DNA of 64,000 nucleotides from a candidate division WOR-1 bacterium RIFOXYB2_FULL_45_9 (GCA_001771575.1 MEUD01000001.1:1489277-1553276); one strand, 5' to 3'; positions 43,142 through 52,046 are shown, counted from the stretch's first letter. Notes: generated from the sequence alone by a model not told the origin. A program made the numbers and translations.

Positions 43142-44014
43142 TCATGGAGAAGGTTCGTAATCTTCAGGCAGTCCAAGCTTGGTCTTTAGTTTTTGGTTGT
43201 ATTCATGCGCCATCTTTGCCGCTTCTCCCGGGGAAACCAGATGATGGGACGGCGGGGTGTCGGTCGCCATAAAACCAAGGCCAAAAACACTGCCGACTAT
43301 TCCCAGGGTCAACAGGCCGATCTGGGTGTCGCCGGTGGTGAAGGCCCCGCCCAGCAGGCCCAGCACACCGATCAAACCGACAGCCGCGCCAATGCCGTAC
43401 TTGGTCGAATAAAAATCAGCTTCCTCCTGGTATTTTTTCAGCGCGTTGGTGTCGTTGACCAGAGTAGCGAACTGAACGTCCGATAACTGCTGAACTCCCC
43501 CCTGGATGATCTTCCAATCAGTTACTTCAGAAGCGGTAGACGACAGATTTGTCCAGCTGGACCCGAGGATCGAGTAGTAGCCGGGGAAGTAAGTGCTGCC
43601 GGTATAGGCCGAGCCGACGGTGTGCACGCTCTTGCTTAAAAGGATATCAAGCTTTTTATTTTTATATTCTTCCTGCTCCTTGTATTTGCTTTCCAGTAAT
43701 TTTTCTTTAATTTGTCCGGTATCCTTGATAAGGAGGGTGGTTGTTCCGTTGGGGGCGACATTCACAAGCTCGCTGAAAATGACCAGTCCATCCTTGACCG
43801 CCTTGACGTAATGGCTTCCCATCTCAACGCCGTATAATTCAGCCATGTCCTGTCCCTGCGATTTTTCATCCAGAAATATTTCGATCCCCTTAACTTCCGA
43901 AAAGATCTTTATTGTTCCGGTGTTGTCAGCGGCAAAAGCGGGTTGAGGTTGAAAAAAGAGACCGGCGAGGAAAAAACTAAGGACAAAAATGGATAGGAGG
44001 CGTTTTTTACGCAT
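43142..44014 (-). CDS. Secreted PEGA-like protein with membrane segment
   Basis: 290 residues. Signal peptide (1 to ~28, ending AFAAD), then GTIKIFSEVKGIEIFLDEKS and GSHYVKAVKDG, a PEGA-type surface beta-sandwich. A coiled region follows, then a hydrophobic pair of helices (IGAAVGLIGVLGLLGGAF and the next GLLTLGIVGSVFGLGFM) near residues 205-250. Function unknown; PEGA domains are often found on envelope proteins. SD AAGGAGTGA is clear. Confidence 0.7.
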   Translation of the reverse strand: MRKKRLLSIFVLSFFLAGLFFQPQPAFAADNTGTIKIFSEVKGIEIFLDEKSQGQDMAELYGVEMGSHYVKAVKDGLVIFSELVNVAPNGTTTLLIKDTGQIKEKLLESKYKEQEEYKNKKLDILLSKSVHTVGSAYTGSTYFPGYYSILGSSWTNLSSTASEVTDWKIIQGGVQQLSDVQFATLVNDTNALKKYQEEADFYSTKYGIGAAVGLIGVLGLLGGAFTTGDTQIGLLTLGIVGSVFGLGFMATDTPPSHHLVSPGEAAKMAHEYNQKLKTKLGLPEDYEPSP

Positions 44015-44107
44015 AATCAGGTCACTCCTTATTTCTTAGAAACCTATCAATGCCGGACAGACTTATACTCCAACCATTCTTTAGGGAGCAAGTGTTGGGC
44101 GGTTTAA

Positions 44108-44215
44108 TTAACCCTTGAGAGCCCGCTTCTCTCTCTTGATCGCCCGTTTTTCTTTAAGGGATAATTTTGCAACCTTTTTTACGTTCTTGTTTGCGCCCTG
44201 TTCTTTGTTAGCCAT
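44108..44215 (-). CDS. Very small basic protein (35 aa)
   Basis: ATG 44215 is preceded by GGAGTG at about 10 nt. The product starts MANKEQGANKNVKKVAKLS and ends in LKEKRAIKREKRALKG, 14 of 35 residues being Lys or Arg. Similar short KEKR-rich proteins are common in bacteria and uncharacterised. It might bind nucleic acid. The evidence is the SD, codon use and charge pattern only. Confidence 0.5.
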   Translation of the reverse strand: MANKEQGANKNVKKVAKLSLKEKRAIKREKRALKG

Positions 44216-44301
44216 GATATTTCTTCACTCCTTGTTTTGTCGAATCCGGTTTATTATACCCAACTAAATTGCGGCGGGCAAGGCGTTAATTTTTTTTGCG
44301 G

Positions 44302-45108
44302 TTATTTGAAATGACGGGCAAGGAAAACGGCCAGAACGGCGCCGGTTGCCGCGATCAGGGCGAGGGCGAACGGCCAGTGTATGGACAATAGTCCCGGAGA
44401 GCCCTGGACCAGCCCGGTGCTCCCCGAGGCGCTGATCAGGACCATGGCCGCGGTTTTGTCATAAATGGCGTGCATCAGGACGCAGGGGAGAATGTTACCG
44501 CTTAAAAAGAAAAGATAGGTGTAGGGAAAAGCGCCGATCGCCACGGCAATGACGGCGATAGTTGTCAGCAGGATCGGATCGCCGAGCCCAGCATTAAGGT
44601 AAATGAGATAATACGATGGGATATGCCAGAGACCCCAGACCAGGCCGGTGATGATTGTTGCCTGGAGCTTTCCTCGCTGGTCGGTAAGGGCGGGGAGGAG
44701 GTAGCCGCGCCAGCCGTATTCCTCTCCCAGGATGGCGGGGGTCATGGCGAGCGACATTGCCGCGAGGGAGATGGCAAATTCCCAACTGAACAGGGTGGAG
44801 AAGGCGTTAGGGTTGAATTTTCCCAGGCCGGTTATGACCGCGACCACGGCGACAAGCCCCAGCCAGAAGATCGGATAGAAGACGGCAAAAACCCACGACC
44901 AGAGCCCGGTGGGGCGGGTGAAGAGTTCCGCTTGTTTTTTAATGGGGTTTTTTCCAAAGAGAAAGAAGATCAGGGCGATCAGCGCCGGGACGTACATGTA
45001 ATAGCCGAGATAATTTTCGGGCAATAAGCCGGAGAAGAGGACATATTGCGTGACCCAGCTGACGAGCAGGACGGTGACGATAAAAAACCAGACGCGATTC
45101 TTGTTCAT
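44302..45108 (-). CDS. CPBP family intramembrane protease
   Basis: 268 residues, about eight helices. The conserved EExxxR motif appears as EEYGWRGYLLP and the second motif as WGLWHIPSYY, with a third histidine in VLMHAIYD. CPBP (Rce1/Abi) proteins cleave membrane or prenylated peptides, or protect bacteriocin producers. TAAAAT ends 7 nt before ATG and TTGACA lies 18 bp further on, so the start is firm. Confidence 0.9.
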   Translation of the reverse strand: MNKNRVWFFIVTVLLVSWVTQYVLFSGLLPENYLGYYMYVPALIALIFFLFGKNPIKKQAELFTRPTGLWSWVFAVFYPIFWLGLVAVVAVITGLGKFNPNAFSTLFSWEFAISLAAMSLAMTPAILGEEYGWRGYLLPALTDQRGKLQATIITGLVWGLWHIPSYYLIYLNAGLGDPILLTTIAVIAVAIGAFPYTYLFFLSGNILPCVLMHAIYDKTAAMVLISASGSTGLVQGSPGLLSIHWPFALALIAATGAVLAVFLARHFK

Positions 45109-45115
45109 CTAGTCG

Positions 45116-45145
45116 ATTTTAACCGCAGAAGAGTGGGAGTGTCAA
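45116..45145 (-). promoter_or_regulatory. Promoter of the CPBP protease gene
   Basis: Minus strand TTGACA (45140-45145), 18 bp, TAAAAT (45116-45121); ATG 7 nt downstream. It lies directly outside the left 36-bp inverted repeat. Confidence 0.7.
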
Positions 45146-45156
45146 TGGAAAAAATT

Positions 45157-45192
45157 GCCTCGACCCCTTTTTCATCAAACCATTCAGGGCCG
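45157..45192 (+). repeat. Left copy of 36-bp inverted repeat flanking the defence island
   Basis: Identical over 36 bp, in inverted orientation, to 51516-51551. It starts GCCTCGACCCC and ends CAGGGCCG. The two copies enclose the four defence genes. Confidence 0.95.
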
Positions 45193-45267
45193 GGCGATCA
45201 CTTTGATTATACCTAACACCATTCATGGTTGCAAGAAGAAGGACTTGCACAGAATGTAAACTTATCG

Positions 45268-45313
45268 AAGAAGCGATTTTTTCTCCCCCACACCCCCGAA
45301 AAAATCGCTTCTT
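45268..45313 (-). terminator. Terminator after the AAA ATPase gene (could act both ways)
   Basis: Perfect 16-bp stem (45268-45283 with 45298-45313, arms AAGAAGCGATTTTTTC and its complement) around a C-rich 14-nt loop. Confidence 0.8.
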
Positions 45314-45345
45314 AATATATTTTTCAAACAAGAATGGCTATTTTA

Positions 45346-47586
45346 TCACTTTGTTTGGGAAATACTTTCCACTAAATATGTATAATGCCTTTCGTCTTCC
45401 ACTTTCACTAGATCAATTAAGTCTTTCACAATACTTGGTGTTTCAGATAGTATAGATATATCGAAGTCTTGCATCCCACTCTCATATCGAGGATGCGAAT
45501 GAGTCTCAACAAACCGATGAATTCTTGTTTTCTTGACCGCATCATAATTGACGAGATCGAGTTTGGAGTATATATTGCCCTGTTTTGGAATCCTGAAGGC
45601 AAGGAAGCTATCAAGGAATTTTCTTGCAATATTTGGTATAGGATATATTTTTTCTAACTCTCTGTCGTTGTTTTCAGCAATATTATAAAGAACGCTGAAT
45701 AGGAAGTGATATTCAGATTCATAGTCAGTAAGCAATCTATCCAGCTTCACAATCGATGCTTTACGAATGCCAGAATCGGTGCTACATGTCATCATAAATA
45801 ATCGAGTATTCTTCTCCTTTAAATATTTAAACCAATTCCTCACTTGTCTAAAATAATCATAATTATGAGTCAAGATGAATATTTGGCCAGCATCTTTCAA
45901 TGCTTCTTTAATAAAGCTAAATGCTTGGAAAATGGCGCTTGAGTCTAGGCTTGAGACAGGATCGTCAATTACTACCACACCATTTTTTAGGTCGTAACCG
46001 TCTTCTTTCATTTTTGTTAAGAAATACACTATAGCAAGGGCGTTCTTTTCTCCTTCACATAGATTTCTTGCAGTTTCCCCGTTTCGAGTTATCTGATACC
46101 CCTCCTGCGCATCGGTTGCCTTAATCTGTATGTCACCCCTGCCTAAAAAAGCCTCTAAATCCTTATTAATATTTTGTGCGGGGATATGATGGCTAATCAA
46201 GTCCTCTTTAAGCTTCTTGATTTCACTCTCTTTTTCCTTGACTATTGAAGATATTCCAGAATATTCTTTCTCGGCAGTATCGCAGTCCGTTGTTAGGGAT
46301 TTATAAGTTGGCCAGTATTCGGCGATGAAATGTATTTCAAGCTGTTTTTTATCCTTGTTTATCTGATCCTCATAATTATCTGTTTTTGCATTGTGCCTAA
46401 TGATTATATCGTTGATCCTGGCTATAGGAGAGGGATCGACAAGTGCCAAATCTTTTATTGTTGATTGCAGAAATAGGTTCCTTCGTTTTTCGTCAATAAT
46501 AGAAATTAGTATGTCCAAGTTTGAATTGTAGCCATTGTTGACATTTTCCGCGTTGCTCTTTTCTGTTAAATACAAATCAGACAGATCATCATATAGGTTT
46601 GATGAGTCAGGCAAATATAGCTTAACTTTACGTTGCTCACACTTTACCCTAATATCTTGCAAGCACTGAAGGGTTCTTTGATATTCATCATTAAAGTGTT
46701 CTTCTAGCTCTGCAATACGTGCAACTGGTATCTTTTGGTTGCAAAAAGCGCATTCCTTAAGAGCCTTCTGCTTATGGATTGCCAATCCTTCTTCTACCCA
46801 TTTGCCAATATGCTCGTCAGATTTCAATTGTTCGATAACTTGTGAAACGACTTTTTTGGATACAACATCTCCCACTTCTTTGATAAGGGTTGAAATATCA
46901 TAATTTGGTACTTGTAAAAGACCAATTACAGGCTTGCTCGTTTGTAGTATGGATTTCTTAATGTTTGTTATTTTATCCGTTGACAGGGTCTGATCTTCGA
47001 CAGGGATATTATTCTTAGATAATTCATTAATCGCATTCTCAACATTTGGCTTTTCATAGTTCCTGTAGTTGTCATTTCTTGCGGTTGTAAGCGATATTTT
47101 GATTTCCCTTGCCGTGTTTGAGAGAGATTTCTCCTTGCTTTCTTTCGCCTTATTAAATAATATCTCTTTTGATAATCTGTCTTTTTCTAAAAGAGCAAGG
47201 TCGGCCTCTGATTGAATTATTTTTTCCTTATCTTCCTTGCTTTCTTTGCCAAGGAAAAATATTGGTTTTGGGCCGTTGTCGCAAAATACGCTATCCTCGA
47301 TAAAATCCCTGTTGAAAACCCGTATATGCCTAAATGCCAATAAATTGCTTTGATCAATAAAGGATCCATTGTCTAGCGCGAACTTATATTCAGGCTGTCT
47401 TTCAGGCTCTTCAAGATGGCCTAATTCAAATGTTCTCAGTAACCGTGAAAAAGATGTTTTGCCGGAACCATTCCATCCATAAATCAAATTGTATTTAGAA
47501 AACTCAGGCAATTCTGCTGTCGGCTTGAAATCAATAAAGGGGGGATAGCCCTTAATAGCTACTACTTTCTTGATCATGTTTTCCAT
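45346..47586 (-). CDS. AAA_13 / RloC-PrrC-like ATPase with zinc-hook motif
   Basis: 746 residues. Walker A is GWNGSGKT (about 34-41). Long coiled regions surround CAFC (in KECAFCNQKIP, about residue 280), a CxxC of the Rad50-style zinc hook known in RloC. The signature LCEGEKNALAIVYFL and Walker B VVVIDDPVSSLD lie near residues 505-545. The C-terminal part has RKFLDSFLAF and, about 35 residues on, RIHRFVETHSH, resembling in spacing the Arg-Glu-His triad of the PrrC anticodon nuclease but with Asp for Glu. It follows an R-M gene set, the usual place for PrrC/RloC. Likely a toxin-ATPase that guards the R-M system (inference). Confidence 0.8.
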   Translation of the reverse strand: MENMIKKVVAIKGYPPFIDFKPTAELPEFSKYNLIYGWNGSGKTSFSRLLRTFELGHLEEPERQPEYKFALDNGSFIDQSNLLAFRHIRVFNRDFIEDSVFCDNGPKPIFFLGKESKEDKEKIIQSEADLALLEKDRLSKEILFNKAKESKEKSLSNTAREIKISLTTARNDNYRNYEKPNVENAINELSKNNIPVEDQTLSTDKITNIKKSILQTSKPVIGLLQVPNYDISTLIKEVGDVVSKKVVSQVIEQLKSDEHIGKWVEEGLAIHKQKALKECAFCNQKIPVARIAELEEHFNDEYQRTLQCLQDIRVKCEQRKVKLYLPDSSNLYDDLSDLYLTEKSNAENVNNGYNSNLDILISIIDEKRRNLFLQSTIKDLALVDPSPIARINDIIIRHNAKTDNYEDQINKDKKQLEIHFIAEYWPTYKSLTTDCDTAEKEYSGISSIVKEKESEIKKLKEDLISHHIPAQNINKDLEAFLGRGDIQIKATDAQEGYQITRNGETARNLCEGEKNALAIVYFLTKMKEDGYDLKNGVVVIDDPVSSLDSSAIFQAFSFIKEALKDAGQIFILTHNYDYFRQVRNWFKYLKEKNTRLFMMTCSTDSGIRKASIVKLDRLLTDYESEYHFLFSVLYNIAENNDRELEKIYPIPNIARKFLDSFLAFRIPKQGNIYSKLDLVNYDAVKKTRIHRFVETHSHPRYESGMQDFDISILSETPSIVKDLIDLVKVEDERHYTYLVESISQTK

Positions 47587-47606
47587 GTTTATATCTCATA
47601 TATCTA

Positions 47607-49487
47607 TTACCATTGTTTTATCTTTTTACTTATCAATTTAAGCCATTCATTCGGAAGATCGGTTTTTAGCTGTAGTTCAATTAAGCTGTCTAATAAGCTT
47701 CTCAATTGGGTTGTATTAAAGCGTTCCTCGTCAAATATGGTTAATATATGCTTTATCTGATCTATTGTTAAAGGGACAATATTAACTTTCTGCCATTTAC
47801 CCTTGATGTGCTTAAGTTTCCTAAAGTACTCATTTGCTGTTTCAACATGAATAGATGGCGCAATAAATATGCCATAGACAGGCTTGTCATATTGTTCCAT
47901 AGTTTTAGCAACGTGTCTTGGCACCGGCTCTTCCTCTGCCCATTGATTTTCCCCAACTCTTAACGTTACTTCGCAAACAATAACATATTTATCATATTCA
48001 AATACCATGTCAGGTTTGCCGGACGCGGCATGGTGAATAGGATGCAACTCCTCATCTATTTTAAAATTCCTTGTTTCTGAAATATGATTTACAATACTAT
48101 CTATTGCTAGGAATAACCTCCAGGTAGTCCATTCTAAATATGCTGGTCTATAAGCATCTCCCCCAAGCAAACTACGATCTAATATCTTGTTGTAATAGCC
48201 TAGGATGTCTTTTATCATTTCGCTTGAGCTTTGGCTGAGATAATATTGCTCTTCTTTCGCTTTTAATATCTCGTTTTCGAGCTTTATTTGAATAGATTTA
48301 AGCGCGTTTATATCGCCAACAATTTTGATGTTGCTTAGCTTATTAACAGTTGTCTTGCTAATAATCGGCTTATAATGTTCAACCAATGTGCCTATGTTTC
48401 TGTGAATAAAATCAGTTTTATCCGATGGCAATTGAGGGGTGCTTGCCGAGTAATATTGCTCTAAATATGCCCCCTCATTGATGACTGCGAAATTATCAAT
48501 TATATGTTTTGCCAATAAACGCTTGTCTTCTTTTATCACTATCCTATCGCCGCTGATTGAGAGGAGTCCTGTTTTAGCAGTGTATCTAACGGTTGTGTCT
48601 GCATAATCAAAAAGCGTTCTGCCTTTTGTTTCGAGAAAGATGCCTGTTAGGGCAGAGATCGCGCCGGCCTTGTCATTGTTTTTAATTCTATCTGATATTT
48701 CCCTCTTTAAATCAGTTGCTCTTTTTGTCTTAGATCCTTTGCCCCCCTCAACTATTTCGCTCAGTAAACTAGCTAGCTTATCCCTATCAACAGCGTTAGA
48801 CCTATACAGCTTCTCATATTCATTGATTACGACTATTTTGTTGTCAATTTCCTTTTTGTATAGCAATTTTATAAGTTCTAATTTCTTTTTGTTAAATAAC
48901 TCCCTTTTCTTGACCTTCCCCTTTATTCCTGAGTATTGAGCTCTATATTCTATAATGCTACGCTTGCTTTGCTCAATATTGTCATTATTTATACAGGTTA
49001 TTACATACAAAGAAATCTCTTCTTTTGTAATGCCCTTGATGTTGGCCTCGTTTTCTAAGTCAAATAATAATTTCAGGACAACATAGAATGGATTGACATT
49101 AAAGCCCTTATATTCACTCCCGGATTCTATTGGAGAGGGTAAATGATACTTAATAAACTGTCTAAGGAATATTTCCTCTTCGTTCTCTGGATGATTAAGC
49201 AAGGCATTGCCGACATCAGTGATAATAACAGGGCCCTTCGATTTCCAAGCAATAGATAGACCTAGCTGATTAAAGCAGGCTGCCCATTTTCGCCCCGCAA
49301 TCTCACATGACGATTTTGATAAATCCCCAGAGTCAATAATGCGCTTTTTGGCAAGGAATTTGTAAAACTCATAATGTTCTTTTTCAGTAAATGGCTTTCC
49401 TTCGAAATGTTCTTTTAATACGCCCAGGCCCTCTCTTATTCTGTCTGGGTTCCGAATGGTCGTATTCCCTAAATTCCAGTGCTTCAT
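47607..49487 (-). CDS. AlwI-family type II restriction endonuclease
   Basis: 626 residues. The start WNLGNTTIRNPDRIREGLGVL is typical of AlwI-family (PF09491) enzymes. The PD-(D/E)xK-type core is visible at GKPDMVFEYDKYVIVCEVTL (Asp493, Glu506). Family members such as AlwI and BstNBI recognise short asymmetric sites (GGATC, GAGTC) and cut to one side. An asymmetric site needs two methylations, which fits the two adjacent methylases. Specificity cannot be read from sequence. Starts 2 bp after the methylase stop. Confidence 0.87.
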   Translation of the reverse strand: MKHWNLGNTTIRNPDRIREGLGVLKEHFEGKPFTEKEHYEFYKFLAKKRIIDSGDLSKSSCEIAGRKWAACFNQLGLSIAWKSKGPVIITDVGNALLNHPENEEEIFLRQFIKYHLPSPIESGSEYKGFNVNPFYVVLKLLFDLENEANIKGITKEEISLYVITCINNDNIEQSKRSIIEYRAQYSGIKGKVKKRELFNKKKLELIKLLYKKEIDNKIVVINEYEKLYRSNAVDRDKLASLLSEIVEGGKGSKTKRATDLKREISDRIKNNDKAGAISALTGIFLETKGRTLFDYADTTVRYTAKTGLLSISGDRIVIKEDKRLLAKHIIDNFAVINEGAYLEQYYSASTPQLPSDKTDFIHRNIGTLVEHYKPIISKTTVNKLSNIKIVGDINALKSIQIKLENEILKAKEEQYYLSQSSSEMIKDILGYYNKILDRSLLGGDAYRPAYLEWTTWRLFLAIDSIVNHISETRNFKIDEELHPIHHAASGKPDMVFEYDKYVIVCEVTLRVGENQWAEEEPVPRHVAKTMEQYDKPVYGIFIAPSIHVETANEYFRKLKHIKGKWQKVNIVPLTIDQIKHILTIFDEERFNTTQLRSLLDSLIELQLKTDLPNEWLKLISKKIKQW

Positions 49488-49489
49488 TA

Positions 49490-50527
49490 TTAGTTCTTCC
49501 CAATGAATAGGTATTCTTTCACTTTGCTATGTATTACTCGACCGTTCTGCGTCCCGGACGAATACTTATGATTAAACTCGGCAACCTCAACTTTTCTTTT
49601 GTGTTTTTTCATCATTTGAACCATTTCTTCTTGATTTGGTAAGGAATTTGAGGAATACGAGACAATTATTATCGAACGCTTAAAGGTTTCAAACAATTTA
49701 TCAAAAGCACTATATGTTGTATCAAGCGAATCAAATGGTGTGCGTATTTTGAATATCTTTTTGGTTTTTGTATTGTCATTGACCTTTACGTGTGACCAGT
49801 TTGTCATTAGTCCCTCAATAAAATGGTACCTTCTGCTATAGTCATTATCAGAATACTTTGAATAATAAGGGGGGTCGATATAAACTAGATCATAACCATT
49901 ATTTGTAAATGAAAATATGTCTTTATTAAATGACTTGTTGTCTCTCCCGTTGTCAAATACACAATTATTTATTATAGTTGCTGACTGGATAAAATGTTCA
50001 GTAAAAGATAGTTTTAGGTCTTTTCTCCCATCATTGTATCTCATCCCTGTATAAGTAAAGATCCCCCGTGGCCGTTTTTTGAGGCATGCCCGCGACAGGG
50101 CAGCAAGGGCTATAGCCTTCTTATTGCTCCCATTAAGCAGCTGAATATTGGCGTACGCTTGATCAAGAAATTTGTTTTCCTTGTCGTTAAAGTATAGTCC
50201 TTTAAAAGTGCGGGAAATAAAACCGTCATTATTTGTTTTATTATTGATAACTAGATCTATGTCCTGTTGGCTCAGCTTTTCCCTTTTATTCTCTATGGTC
50301 GCTTTAGAAGTGATATAGCAAGACTTTAACATGTCATTTGTGTGGACCTGCTTACCCATGGTTTTAAATAAATATCCTACACAGCCAGAGCCGCTAAAAG
50401 CATCTAAGACACTTTCCGCCTCTAACCCCTTCACATTGTCATAAATGAAATCCAGGAGCTTCTGTTTGCTCCCCATGAATCTTGTCCTGGGGTATTTATC
50501 TGTCTTTTCTTTAATGTGTTCGTTCAT
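49490..50527 (-). CDS. DNA adenine methylase, D12/Dam class (methylase 2)
   Basis: 345 residues. SAM motif SVLDAFSGSGCVGYLF (with a preceding RFMGSKQKLLDFI) and the catalytic DPPY in LVYIDPPYYSKYSDNDY. This divergent class is usual for the second methylase of type IIS systems. Overlaps the first methylase gene by 17 bp. Confidence 0.9.
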   Translation of the reverse strand: MNEHIKEKTDKYPRTRFMGSKQKLLDFIYDNVKGLEAESVLDAFSGSGCVGYLFKTMGKQVHTNDMLKSCYITSKATIENKREKLSQQDIDLVINNKTNNDGFISRTFKGLYFNDKENKFLDQAYANIQLLNGSNKKAIALAALSRACLKKRPRGIFTYTGMRYNDGRKDLKLSFTEHFIQSATIINNCVFDNGRDNKSFNKDIFSFTNNGYDLVYIDPPYYSKYSDNDYSRRYHFIEGLMTNWSHVKVNDNTKTKKIFKIRTPFDSLDTTYSAFDKLFETFKRSIIIVSYSSNSLPNQEEMVQMMKKHKRKVEVAEFNHKYSSGTQNGRVIHSKVKEYLFIGKN

Positions 50528-51353
50528 AATTATTAACTAAGATTTCTTTTACGAATCCCCTTTTGTTGTGATCGCTATTAATTAGCCTTTTTGCCCTTAC
50601 TGTGATTACAGTATACTCCGAATATAGGTTGGCGATGCATTCCGCGCTTGAATTACTTAAAAGCAGTTTGCACCCTCGCGCATCAAGTATTTTGAATAAA
50701 TGCGCAAGGCGTTTTTGCTGAATTATGTCAAACCCTTCTTTTGTATATCTTTTGAAATCAGAGTATTTCGAGATTGGATAATAAGGGGGGTCCAAATAAA
50801 CAAAATCGTCTTTGCGCGCATATTTCTGTAATATTTTATAATAATCACCGTAAAATATTTTAACATGCTGCAAATAGCGAGATGCTTGTTTTAAAGCTGA
50901 AACATTTACTATTTTTGGGTTTTTATACCCCCCAAAAGGGGTGTTGAATTGATTTTGCTTGTTTACTCGCCAAAGCCCATTAAAACAGGTTTTATTTAAG
51001 TAAATAAACCTTGATGCTCTTTCTATCTCAGATAGTATTTTAATGCTCTGTGATCTTATTTGATAAAAATAGTGTTTGTCGTTTTCGTGCTTATGTAAAT
51101 CTTCTATCAAAGAATCAACATTGTTTTTAACGGTTTTATAACAATTAATTAGTTCTTCGTTTAGATCGCTTATAATAGCTTTTCGTGGTTCTAATGCAAA
51201 TAATAATGCGCCCCCGCCAACAAAAGGCTCAATGTATCGATTATATTTTTGCGGTAAATGGTTGATAATCGTGCTTAATAATTGAGATTTACCGCCGGCC
51301 CATTTTAAAAATGGTTTTTGCTTAATTATTGGTTTCTTGTTTTTTGATTTCAT
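50511..51353 (-). CDS. Dam-like DNA adenine methylase (methylase 1)
   Basis: 280 residues in standard Dam order: FLKWAGGKSQLL, YIEPFVGGGALLF, then NKTCFNGLWRVN and DPPYYPIS. It would methylate adenine on one strand of the target. It is the first gene of the island operon, so methylation precedes the endonuclease, as expected when such a system enters a new host. The codon use is AT-rich like the rest of the island. Confidence 0.92.
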   Translation of the reverse strand: MKSKNKKPIIKQKPFLKWAGGKSQLLSTIINHLPQKYNRYIEPFVGGGALLFALEPRKAIISDLNEELINCYKTVKNNVDSLIEDLHKHENDKHYFYQIRSQSIKILSEIERASRFIYLNKTCFNGLWRVNKQNQFNTPFGGYKNPKIVNVSALKQASRYLQHVKIFYGDYYKILQKYARKDDFVYLDPPYYPISKYSDFKRYTKEGFDIIQQKRLAHLFKILDARGCKLLLSNSSAECIANLYSEYTVITVRAKRLINSDHNKRGFVKEILVNNYERTH

Positions 51354-51389
51354 ATCTTAAGAAGATTATTGTCTCTTTATATTGAGGTA

Positions 51390-51418
51390 ATCTTATCACT
51401 ATTTAAGAGCCTTATCAA
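51390..51418 (-). promoter_or_regulatory. Promoter of the R-M/ATPase operon
   Basis: Minus strand TTGATA (51413-51418), 17 bp, TAAGAT (51390-51395), leaving a ~30-nt leader before the dam-like ATG. No clear SD. Confidence 0.55.
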
Positions 51419-51435
51419 AAGAAGCAGGCCGCCCC

Positions 51436-51483
51436 CAGCGGGCGCGAATTTATTTGAGTGGGGGAAAATGTACGCGCCCGCTG
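51436..51483. repeat. 11-bp GC-rich inverted repeat
   Basis: CAGCGGGCGCG (51436-51446) and its exact complement (51473-51483), 26 nt apart, in the gap between the R-M operon and the recombinase element. It may be an operator, attachment arm or hairpin; no gene is seen between 51354 and 52046 apart from the remnant listed. Confidence 0.7.
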
Positions 51484-51515
51484 AGAGAGGGAGGGGAAAG
51501 ATAAGCGGGCTGGCG

Positions 51516-51551
51516 CGGCCCTGAATGGTTTGATGAAAAAGGGGTCGAGGC
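51516..51551 (-). repeat. Right copy of 36-bp inverted repeat
   Basis: Exact inverted copy of 45157-45192. Its last two bases (GC, 51550-51551) coincide with the left core of the recombinase element. Confidence 0.95.
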
Positions 51552-51790
51552 ATATTATTTTGACCGCAAACCTTTGCGAATGAGCGGCGACTTCGAGGCG
51601 CCGAATGGTGCCGAGAAGTCGCCGCATCTTTTAAACCGACCGCAAACTGATCTTCCGCCGCAGGGTCGCGCAGCGGGCCGGAGGCGGCATCGACGCTATC
51701 GGAATACAATATTGACTTCTATGCCTCTTTCGAATTAAATGCCACTTTTCGCTGTGCCTTTTTAATTCTTTTTCTCTTTCTCCAGCTTTT
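51552..51790 (-). pseudogene. Decayed 3' fragment of a serine recombinase gene
   Basis: Read on the minus strand it matches the 3' end of the recombinase at 52767-54224: both contain TATTCCGATAGCGTCGATGC, then a stretch of weaker similarity, and both end in AAAATAATATGC. The encoded YSDSVDAAS is shared. Upstream similarity extends to AAAAAGGCACA near 51765 with frameshifts. The catalytic part is missing. Confidence 0.75.
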
Positions 51791-51896
51791 CCATGATAGC
51801 ATTTTTTTCTTCTTTCCTGTCAAGGGGTCGCTTGCTGATATACATCATCTAATCCGCTAAACCTTCTAAGGTAGCTCGCGCCCCTCTGCTACGTCG

Positions 51897-51984
51897 GCAA
51901 AATATCATATTCGAAGTATCGAGTAATATTTTGCCTCCTCCGCGCCCTCCGCACATATGCTCGGCATCTAACTCGCATATGTGC
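51897..51984. repeat. Two inverted repeats upstream of the SLOG gene
   Basis: GCAAAATAT (51897-51905) pairs with 51926-51934, and GCACATATGC (51951-51960) pairs perfectly with 51975-51984 over a 14-nt spacer. Both lie in the leader region of the recombinase-element operon, so they could be operators or recombinase-binding sites. Confidence 0.7.
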
Positions 51985-52046
51985 TCCGGGTGACAGGAAG
52001 AAAAAAATGCTAGGTCCATTTCATCTTTTTTCAGGAGGTGGCCCAT

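Noticed and set aside
50511-51353. Solitary Dam methylase for mismatch repair
   Set aside because: It is the first gene of an operon with a second methylase and an endonuclease and has island composition, so it belongs to the R-M system.
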